A DNA stretch of 64,000 nt. Source: Cololabis saira (taxonomy: Eukaryota; Chordata; Actinopteri; Beloniformes; Belonidae). The translations under genes and the position numbers were made by a program. Within the stretch, counting starts at the first letter, position 1. Every line of letters starts with the position of its first letter. Below are positions 57,063 through 64,000 of this stretch, one piece after another. The notes under the pieces are model-generated. The model had not been told where the DNA came from. It was given only the letters and a program-made list of their open reading frames with translations, and did no database searches. The stretch lies in assembly GCF_033807715.1 (NCBI RefSeq), contig NC_084597.1, positions 12,951,170 to 13,015,169 of the forward strand, written 5' to 3'.

Positions 57063-58063
57063 ACTGTCCCGGGATAAGCCCTGCTAATGTTTAGCCACAC
57101 CAAGCACTGAATGAGCTCATGGGGAAGCTGTAACATCGAGCCTGTAAAACCTGGCGAAGGTGTGTGGAGAGGCCCAGCTTGCTGCGGCGCAAATCTCCTG
57201 AATGGAGACCCCTCTGAAAAGGGCCCATGAGGTAGTGAGACCCCTGGTAGAATGAGCACAGACCCTCTGGTGCTTGCAAAGCCTTGGCGGTATAAGCCAA
57301 AGCAATAGCACCCACAATCCAGTGAGAAAGCCGCTGCTTGGAAACTGGCTTCCCCATCTGATTCTTTGCCCAAGACACAAAAAGCTGGTGACTTTTCCTA
57401 CAGCTTTTGGTTCTGTCCATGTAGACACGTAAAGCCCTCACCGGGCACAACATGTGCAACCGCCGATGCTCATCTGAGAGGAATGGCGGGGGGTAGAAGG
57501 ACACAAGATCAATATGGGATCATGACCCTAACACCTTAGGTGTAAAAGCCGGGTTAGGCTGTAAGGTCACCCCTGTATGTCCTGAAAGGAACTTTGTACA
57601 CTCTCTGTGTACTGACAGAGCGTGAATCTCACACACTCGTTTCGCTGAAGCCAAAGACAGCAACAACACTGTCTTTAAAGTCACCATTTTTAAGTCCACC
57701 TGGTCTAGTGGCTCAAAAGGTGAGGCTGAAAGGGCATCCAACACAGTGGGGAGGTCCCAGGATGGTGTCAACAGTTTAGACACCGGGAGCTTGCGACGCG
57801 CACACTTCATGAAACGGCAGATTAAACGGCGTTGTCCCACCGGTTTCCCCCCAAAACCGATATGACAGGCTGAAAAAGCCGCCACATACACCTTAATAGT
57901 GGAGAAAGCCTTCTTTTTGTCCACCATGTCTTGTAAGAAAGCCAGGATCACAGCCACAGAACATTGAAAAGGAATGTCTTGTGAGCCCGAGCACCATTTC
58001 TCAAAAACCGACCACTTTCTCCCATAAAGGGACCTTGTCGAGGGAGCCCTGGCACTCTGGGTA
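57063..58063 (-). pseudogene. DIRS tyrosine recombinase, main part, broken
   Basis: The upstream part (57957-57520) reads MAVILAFLQDMVDKKKAFST, TIKVYVAAFSACHIG, LSLASAKRVCEIHALSVH. After an in-frame TGA near 57512 it continues with DEHRRLHMLCPVRALRVYMD, FVSWAKNQMGKPVSKQRLSH. The catalytic HSTRG box and the FYRLDV box with the nucleophilic Tyr appear only in another frame (57428-57117), so a frameshift lies near 57280. The enzyme would integrate circular element DNA by recombination instead of a DDE integrase. This copy cannot make it. Confidence 0.8.
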
Positions 58064-58242
58064 GTCTCAATCAGTGTTTCCGCTAGAAAAAATTGGCACC
58101 GGACAATGTGACCGGCAGGGTTTCAATTTACCGGACAAATGTTTGAAATTCCGGTCACATAGGCTATGTATGAATTTATTGAGGTTAAAAATAAATCATA
58201 TGCAGTAGTACGATATCAATGCAAGTCATTTAATAGTATTTT

Positions 58243-58284
<42 letters not shown>

Positions 58285-58344
58285 AGTCCCGTCAATTGAC
58301 TCGCGAGCGTAACTTCAAAAAATAAATAAATATTGCAGAAGCTT

Positions 58345-58410
58345 GCGCGTAACCTACGGCGTAAGGTACGCGTAGGCTCTGCGTCGGTGCGACGCGGGAC
58401 CATAAATCAA
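58345..58410. mobile_element. CGTAGG-family palindromic MITE, half copy
   Basis: Ends with GGTGCGACGCGGGACCATAA, the right half of the family; the left half is missing. The downstream GTGGATCTCGGCGCCGCAGC is repeated after the full copy at 58811-58938. Confidence 0.7.
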
Positions 58411-58810
58411 CGCACATGTGGATCTCGGCGCCGCAGCTCCTCTTCCTCCCAGCTCCCGGCACAGAGTACTACTCCGCGGTACTGCGGTAACAGTCCAGGG
58501 GCTCATCTATAAAGCTTGCTTACGCAGAAAAAGCGCCTGAAAGTTGCGGAAGCCACCATCTACGCAAAGCCTCGGATCTAAAAAGAAAAAACTAACCGAT
58601 GGCTGCCGCTCCAAGCCCACTACTCCACGCCGAAGAGGAAAAAAGAAAGTGTTCTGATTAAAATAAGGAAAGTTGGACTACCCTATATAACAATTGCGTT
58701 CATAAAGGATAAAGTTTTTAAAAAAAAATAAAAATTAAAGAAATTGTCTCTTCTCCCCGTGTGTGTCTGCCTGTCATGCACGGGTACTTGGGCGCATGTT
58801 GTTTACTTTT

Positions 58811-58938
58811 AAGCCGGAATTATGGTTCTGCGTCACACCAACGCAGAGCCTACGCCGTAGGGTCTGGCGTAGGGTGCGCGTCGCCGCGAACCCTACGCCG
58901 TAGGCTCTGCGTCGGTGCGACACGGAACCATAAATCAA
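58811..58938. mobile_element. CGTAGG-family palindromic MITE, copy 3, 128 bp
   Basis: AAGCCGGAATTATGGTTCTG ... CGGAACCATAAATCAACG, with the CCTACGCCGTAGG centre on both arms. It produces open frames on both strands by its symmetry. Confidence 0.82.
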
Positions 58939-59158
58939 CGCACACGTGGATGTCGGCGCCGCAGCTCCGCTTCCTCCCGGCTCCCAGCACCGGGGCTCGG
59001 CGTGTCCCTCCGCAGTACTCCCGGGGACTCTAGTCCCTAGTCCCGCAGCCCCAGTGAGTATTTTCACCGGACATTTTGACCGGAGAGATTATAAAATACC
59101 GGACTTCGGCATATTTTACCGGACAAAGTCCGGCAATTACCGGACAACGGAAACCCTG

Positions 59159-59220
59159 GTCTCAATCACACCTGGAGGGAGGCCGGCGGACTCTAGATTG
59201 AGCCACTCACGGGCCAGGCC
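59159..59220 (-). pseudogene. DIRS tyrosine recombinase, N-terminal part cut off by the hAT insertion
   Basis: The minus-strand frame GLAREWLNLESAGLPPGV overlaps the end of the RT/RNase H frame in another phase, as DIRS reading frames do. It runs into the insertion, and the same frame resumes beyond the hAT element at 58063. Confidence 0.7.
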
Positions 59221-60556
59221 CACAGGGCCAGCCTCTCCGGATGGGGATGAAATATTCTCCACTGGACAGGAGATCTGCTCCACGGTTCAGTGACCCCCCC
59301 ACATGGGTGGCTTTCAGGGACAGGAACTGTCTGCTGCACCAGACAATCAGTCTGTGTGCCAGTGTGTGTAATTGAAGAGATCTCAGGCCCCCTTGCCTGT
59401 TGATGTATGCCACCACTGTAGTGTTGTCTGTCCTGACTAACACGTGATGTCCCCTCAGAAAAGGAAGGAAATGTTTCAGTGACAGGTGAACCACCAACAG
59501 CTCCAGGTAATTTATGTGAGATGAGCGCCTGTGAGAGCCGTGACGGCGTGGATCTAGCCTGTGTGAAGCCGCCCAGCGCTGCATTCCTTTCATGTGCAGG
59601 CGTCCCATAGGAATCACCACCAAGGCTGATGCCATCAGCCCCAGCAGCCTTTGGCAAAGCCTGAGAGACACAAATTTTCCCCTGTGAAAAAGGGTTAAAC
59701 AGTCTCGGAGCGCCTGCACTCCTTCTCTCGTCATCCTTACTCTGCCCCGTCTATGGACAGGCCTATAAAGGAGATGCACTGGCAAGGGAGGGAAACACTT
59801 CTCTAGATTAATCCTGAAACCCAGATTCACCAAGTGTTCTGTGAGTAATCTTGTGTGATCTACTGCCTCCTGGCGGGAGGATGCCGCAATAAGCCAGTCG
59901 TCGATGTACGTGGCTACTCGGATACCCCACCTCCTGAGCGGTCCCACTGCTGCCTCCGTGCATTTTACAAACACCCTTGGGCTTAGTGAAAGACCGAAGG
60001 GGAGCACCAGATATTCGTAGCATGTCCCCTGGAAGGCAAACCTGAGATATTTTCTGTGTGGAGGGTATATCGGGATGTGAAAATTCGCGTCCTTGAGGTC
60101 GATTGAGGTGAACCAATCGCCCGGACGCAGAAAACGCAGCAGAGACGCGTGCGTTAACATCCTGAATTTGTATTTTCTTAAATGCGTGTTCAGATCTCTG
60201 AGATCTAGAATTGCACGCATGCCACGCCCCCCCTTCTTGGTGACCAGGAAATACCTTGAATAAAAACCGCTCCGATTGTGTTCGGAAGGGATTATTCTTA
60301 TCGCCTTTTTCTCTAACAGGGAGTAAATCTCCTCTTGTAGAAAGCGAGCCTCTTCGCCTAAGGCCTGAGACTGGATTATTCCCCTGAATTGCGGGGGTGT
60401 CATGGCAAATTGAAGCCTGTATCCCCTGTTTAGCATGTGAAGGCTAACCACTCCACTGTTCTCAATGACACCGGACTGATGACGTATGTCACACAGGGGG
60501 TAAGGGCTCCCCCTTGTGGCACCGGGGTGCAGCGCCGCTCTTTCGAAACTGCGCAT
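59207..60556 (-). CDS. DIRS reverse transcriptase / RNase H, 449-codon open frame
   Basis: The longest intact frame in the window. RT: SGFYSRYFLVTKKGG (about 96-110), ILDLRDLN (116-123), FTSIDLKDANFHIPI (149-163) with the first catalytic Asp, LPFGLSLSP (185-193) and YIDD (217-220). RNase H: INYLEL with Glu352, VRTDNTTVVAYINR with Asp377, and NRGADLLS with Asp428. The order and wording match fish and amphibian DIRS elements. All key acidic residues are present, so this part may still be translatable, although gag and recombinase are broken. The ATG chosen is the first in frame; the natural start may be further upstream. Confidence 0.88.
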   Translation of the reverse strand: MRSFERAALHPGATRGSPYPLCDIRHQSGVIENSGVVSLHMLNRGYRLQFAMTPPQFRGIIQSQALGEEARFLQEEIYSLLEKKAIRIIPSEHNRSGFYSRYFLVTKKGGRGMRAILDLRDLNTHLRKYKFRMLTHASLLRFLRPGDWFTSIDLKDANFHIPIYPPHRKYLRFAFQGTCYEYLVLPFGLSLSPRVFVKCTEAAVGPLRRWGIRVATYIDDWLIAASSRQEAVDHTRLLTEHLVNLGFRINLEKCFPPLPVHLLYRPVHRRGRVRMTREGVQALRDCLTLFHRGKFVSLRLCQRLLGLMASALVVIPMGRLHMKGMQRWAASHRLDPRRHGSHRRSSHINYLELLVVHLSLKHFLPFLRGHHVLVRTDNTTVVAYINRQGGLRSLQLHTLAHRLIVWCSRQFLSLKATHVGGSLNRGADLLSSGEYFIPIRRGWPCGPGP

Positions 60557-61018
60557 GCACGTGCCGTGCCGTTTGTGACACAGTTGTCTATGCCAGAGGG
60601 GGGGGGGGGGGGGGGGGTGTGACCCAATTGTCGTTCAACAATGGTTTTATTTTGTTTTCCATTGTTTTTAACTGCGCCCTCGGCACCATGCCTGGATGCG
60701 ACAGTTGGAACAATTTTAATGATTCATGACAATGAGAAGTGTTTGTGAGACACATTTGGCAACAGCCAGGGGTTTTCACCCGCTGAGAACGGTCTCTGCT
60801 TCTCTTCACGGGGCGCTGGCATGGACGTGACCGCCGTGCCGAAGAGACCCTGGGGCGTTATGGGGGTGTCAAGCAGGTCCCCTTTTTCCTTAGCGGATAG
60901 CCTGGTGAGGATTAGCCAGCGGGCTCTTTCCTGTTGGATCGCCACCTTGTGAAGGTGGAGGCAATAGTCGGTGATGACACGCATCTCTTCCCATAACGCG
61001 GGGTTAGGTGAAGCTGTC
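60557..61018 (-). other. DIRS region between gag and RT
   Basis: No intact frame. It contains the poly-G run at 60598-60617 and weak gag-like wording on the minus strand (LWEEMRVITDYCLHLHKVAI, QQERARWLILTRLSAKEKGD), probably the end of the gag frame. Confidence 0.55.
60598..60617. repeat. Poly-G tract inside the DIRS element
   Basis: Twenty G in a row on the plus strand (C on the coding strand) at the gag-RT junction. Confidence 0.95.
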
Positions 61019-61215
61019 ATTCAATTCAATTTATATAGCGTCTAATACAACAAAAGTTGTCTCCAGACGCTTTCCAGAGACCAGAACATGACCCCCGAGC
61101 AATTATTACATAAACAATGGCAGGTAAAAACTCCCATAGTGGGAGAAAAACCTTAAGCCAAACAGTGGCAAGGAAAAACTCCCCTTTAGGAGGGAAGAAA
61201 CCTTGAGCAGGACCA
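61019..61215 (+). repeat. Dispersed teleost repeat, copy 2, inserted in DIRS gag
   Basis: ATTCAATTCAATTTATATAG through GACCCCCGAGCAATTATTAC matches 5831-5952 closely, then continues into AACTCCCATAGTGGGAGAAA, a phrase common to fish LINE/SINE tails. It separates LTASPNPALWEEM-type coding sequence from the rest of gag. Confidence 0.72.
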
Positions 61216-62507
61216 GGCTCATAAGGGGGGACCCTCCTGCCGAAGGCCAGACTGGTGGGTCAGGGACGGCAGCAGCACAGCAGGCAGGTGGAAGCAGCAA
61301 CGGGATGACCGGGGGTGGGGACCGCAGGCCAGCACGCAGCTCCCAAAGCGCCGGCCCAATCAGCAAGCGCCAGGTTAGGTGCAGGGTCGGGGAAAGGTTG
61401 AGAAGGGGCAGGGCCAGGGAGAGGATCATCTCACCCTCAAGCTCAGCTTGGTACGCCAACAAGAGGGAAGTGGCGTTGAGAGCCCAGGTCGACAGTGCAG
61501 CCGCCTTATATGCCCTGTCATTGAGGCTGGACTGAAAGCGGTCTGCCCCGAATGGGAGCGCGGGCCCCGCTGATGACAGGGACGCCCCCGGGTGGAGGTG
61601 AGCCGCCACCACGGGCTCCACCGGAGGGATGCTGCGGAGGCCGTTGCTCTCCATCCCCTCGCAGTCCAGCATGGAGCTGCCTGCCACAGGGTGCTTGTCA
61701 CTGTAAGGCTTATCACGCCAAGAGACAGCAAATTCCTCCAGCAACTCTGGGAAGATCGGCAGGAGTTGTTTCCCTGTCTTCCTCATCTTGGGCAACCTTT
61801 TCCCGTCGAAACGGGACCGCACCACCACGGCTTGCACCTCGGGCCATTTGATGCCAAGCCTAGCAGCGGCACGTTGAAACACGTCCAAATCCCCTACAGG
61901 GGAACATGAGCCGTCGGCCGACGTAGGTGCCGACGAGGAGGCTGGGGTTTTGCAACCCGGCCCGCCAGACCCAGGGAGGAGTCGTCATCCTCATCCTTGT
62001 CGGACATGAGGAGTTCCGACCCACCATCCGAGTCGTCATCCGCCCTTTCCACCGAGGAACCAATCGGACTGACCGCGAGGGCGGGGCCGTCTAATTCCTG
62101 GCGGAGCCGTGGATCGGCTGCAAGGCTGGACCGTCTAATTCCTGACGGAGCGGGTCCGTGAGGCTGAACTGACTTCCCCAGCTCGGCCCCGCCTCGGTCT
62201 GGGGAACCAACCCAGCGGCGAGCTCCATCGGCTCCGGAGCTTCCGCGGTGGAAACCAGAACTGGGTCGTCTTTGCCTGACAGGTTCGTCTGGCGAGTCAG
62301 ACGGCGCCGAAGTGCCTTGAGGGAGAGCCGTTCACAATGAATGCACATCTCCGTGGACTCAAAGGCGGCTAAGGCGTGTTTTAGCCCGAGACACATCGCA
62401 CACATCAGGTGAGTGTCCCTGCTCGAAATCTTGTTCCCGCAGGCTCGCACCTGTGATTTCTCCTCTGTCTTAGTTGGGGCATCAGCATCAGTGCCAGCCA
62501 TGGCCAC
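61216..62507 (-). pseudogene. DIRS gag-like gene, frameshifted
   Basis: N-terminal frame (62507-62091): after KISSRDTHLMCAMCLGLKHA comes EMCIHCERLSLKALRRRL, a CxxC...CxxC zinc-binding pair typical of fish DIRS gag. C-terminal frame (61888-61216): DVFQRAAARLGIKWPEV, PIFPELLEEFAVSWRDKPYS, YKAAALSTWALNATSLLLAY. The two lie in different frames with an acidic linker between. A 44-bp tandem duplication at 62087-62174 shifts the frame. Its role in active elements is to package the RNA. Confidence 0.75.
62087..62174. repeat. 44-bp imperfect tandem duplication in DIRS gag
   Basis: CCGTCTAATTCCTG occurs at 62087-62100 and 62131-62144, each followed by (G/A)CGGAGC. Because 44 is not a multiple of three, the duplication breaks the gag frame. 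Confidence 0.8.
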
Positions 62508-62605
62508 TAGCAGGGTTCGGTAGCTGTGAAGCTACGCTGCGCGGGATGCTAATGTAACCTGGTGTGGTTGGGGATTAGTGGACACCGGCTGAAAATGTTG
62601 CGACT
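62508..62605 (-). other. DIRS 5' leader, part
   Basis: Non-coding sequence upstream of gag on the minus strand, up to the inserted MITE. Confidence 0.5.
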
Positions 62606-62607
62606 TT

Positions 62608-63550
62608 AAGACTACGTTCACACTGCAGTCCTTAATGCTCAATTCCGATTTTTTCCCATATCCGATTTTTTTGCGTGGCTGTTCACATTGTCTTTTAAAA
62701 TGTGTTCTATATCCGACTCGAGTGTGAACGCATCGCGGCCCTGAACTGACCCGCATGCGCAGAGGCGTGTGATGAGGACAATGATGGATTTGCATCCAAC
62801 AGGTGCCTGTGAACTGCCAATTATCCATCAAACTCCACAATTACCATGTTAACATTAAATCAGATAGATTTGTCAAGGACGTTTCTATTGCATCTCTATC
62901 ATTATGCGGGCATGAATTCTCAGAGTTTTGCGGGAGCGGATGTAAACACTGTGGGCGGGAGTGGAACACACACGTTGCGGGCGCGGGCGGTAATGGTCAG
63001 AAATGCAGCGGGAGCGGGATGAAGAAAACAGTCCCGCTATAGCAGGGCTCTAGCTCCGCTCCCCGGAGTGTCAGCTCTGCTCTCCGGCGTTCAGCTGGGT
63101 TTATCACCTAACACACGGTCCAGCTCGTTGTAAAACGGGCAGGTTATTATGCGACCACGACCGCTTCGCTGATTTGAATCCTCAGCTTCTTTATTTAGTA
63201 ATATGCTTAAATTCAGCAGTTTGTCTCGTCTGATCTGAGGTCGTAGGCGAGAAAGAGGTAAGCGCAGGGGAGGGGAGGAGGAGAGGCGGAAGCGGCCCGG
63301 AGCGACCCCCGCCGTCTCCCGTGTCTCCCCCGCGGCTCGGGGCTCTGCGTGTGACGTCAAAGTCGCATTAATTCCGACCTGCCTGTTCACACTGAGGTCG
63401 CATTGCAAAACATCAGACCTGTATCCGATTTAGAACCACGTACCTGAATCTGATTTGAAAAGATCAGATTCCATGTGACTTGTGCTGTTCACACTGTCAT
63501 AAACAAATCGGATTTGGGTCACTTGGGAACTGCAGTGTAAACGTAGCCTT
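62608..63550. mobile_element. MITE in the DIRS 5' leader, ends AAGACTACGTTCACACTGCA
   Basis: The left end AAGACTACGTTCACACTGCA pairs with the right end (complement of AAGGCTACGTTTACACTGCA). Inner sequence repeats ATCCGATTT near both ends. TTA may be the duplicated target. TGACGTCA at 63352-63359. No coding potential. Confidence 0.8.
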
Positions 63551-64000
63551 AGGCAGGTTACACAGCTGGAGTGTTGCGACTCTGTTTTTGCAGTAACCGT
63601 GAGGCTAGCGCGAGTATTGCTACTCGGTGTGGTAATTGCTACCGTGAGTGTTGCCACTCGGCTAACTGGTGAAGTATTGCTACTTCCCAGATAGCAGTCA
63701 AATCCCGAGTAACTGCGCACGCCGTGAACAAAGCACCCGGTGACCGAGTTTTCGCTCGTATCTGTGGACAGTTAAGCTAGCCACGGAGAGACAGTCAATA
63801 ACGGGAGAAGAAATTTGGAACTTCTGCTCGTAGCAAGAAGAGGTTTTTGAATGACGTGCAGCGCGGTGTCAGGTCCCTTTATAGGGTAGGGTCTCCACCC
63901 TCCCCGACACTCACGTGCTTAGCTCCAGCCAATCCTGGCTGGCGGAATGTAAAAGGAGCTTCTGATGAGGTCACGCCGAGGGCCTTCCCAATGTGAGACA
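63551..64000 (-). other. DIRS 5' leader and start of its right terminal repeat
   Basis: Contains degenerate units of the type GTATTGCTACTCGG / GTGTTGCCACTCGG at about 63612-63690, then a GC-rich stretch, and ends in TTCCCAATGTGAGACA, the inverted partner of 56404-56419. A minus-strand promoter would be expected here, but none can be assigned. Confidence 0.6.

Larger units (their letters stand above)
58072..59158. mobile_element. hAT-like element inside the DIRS recombinase, TSD GTCTCAAT (1087 bp)
   Basis: Ends CAGTGTTTCCGCTAG and, on the right, the complement of CAGGGTTTCCGTTGTCC, with a perfect 8-bp duplication GTCTCAAT (58064-58071, 59159-59166). CCGGACAA/ACCGGA motifs cluster at both ends. 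It contains one and a half CGTAGG-family MITEs embedded in a duplicated GC-rich segment. It splits the recombinase frame. Confidence 0.92.
56359..64000 (-). mobile_element. DIRS-type tyrosine-recombinase retrotransposon, degenerate, running past the window edge
   Basis: The minus strand carries, in order, a gag-like region (62507-61216), RT/RNase H (60556-59207) and a tyrosine recombinase (59215-57063), the DIRS layout. The left terminus GGTTACGCAAGTAACC (56359 on) is followed by GTGTCTCACATTGGGAA at 56403-56419; its complement TTCCCAATGTGAGACA is the last sequence of the window (63985-64000). The element therefore has inverted terminal repeats, as DIRS elements do, and its right end is just outside. 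It lies upstream of the visible dolpp1 exons, probably in an intron, in the same orientation. Confidence 0.85.

Noticed and set aside
58943..59293. Plus-strand frame of 115 codons
   Set aside because: It spans the end of the hAT-like element and the antisense of DIRS RT. No domain.
54969..64000. Searched for the missing 5' exons of dolpp1 (first PAP2 motif, N-terminus)
   Set aside because: No matching minus-strand sequence was found; the region is intronic repeats and the DIRS element.

Overview
This is a stretch of vertebrate nuclear DNA, almost certainly from a ray-finned fish and probably a percomorph teleost. Two spliced, recognisable vertebrate genes are present. The rest carries repeat families typical of teleosts: L2/Rex1-like and Rex3-like LINEs, a tRNA-derived SINE, Tc1-like, hAT-like, Harbinger-like and TTAA-targeting DNA transposons, and a DIRS retrotransposon. 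Nothing here is bacterial, so operons, Shine-Dalgarno sites and CRISPR do not apply.

Layout. At the left edge (192-415, + strand) is the terminal coding exon of a netrin-G gene, probably ntng2, with its 3' UTR running to about 1460. At the right (46773-54968, - strand) are the last five coding exons of dolpp1 (dolichyldiphosphatase 1), with a long 3' UTR ending near 45330. The earlier dolpp1 exons are not visible and must lie beyond 64000. The two genes are convergent, and about 44 kb of repeat-rich DNA without a recognisable host gene separates them. In human both genes lie on 9q34, which supports the ntng2 identification.

The intergenic and intronic DNA is a layered record of transposition. 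Many insertions can be read exactly from terminal inverted repeats and target-site duplications (TSDs). Six hAT-like elements have near-complete or complete 8-bp TSDs. Three families of TTAA-flanked, AGG-ended MITEs (Kolobok-like) include one family with five copies. A solo LTR sits inside the start of a Tc1 transposase gene. Several elements are nested two or three deep. The last 7.6 kb (56359-64000) is a degenerate DIRS element (gag, reverse transcriptase/RNase H, tyrosine recombinase) that has itself received at least four insertions.

I find no convincing new multi-gene system. The most unusual observations are: (1) eight TGACGTCA octamers, all inside five different MITE families and none that I could find elsewhere; (2) a near-identical 336-bp inverted duplication at the edge of a broken gene of an unnamed multicopy family; (3) a tandem duplication whose junctions fall on TTAA sites; and (4) a Harbinger-like element with reiterated GC-rich ends around a MADF-type exon. 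All coordinates and alignments were read by eye; transposon boundaries without a stated TSD are good to about 10-30 bases.
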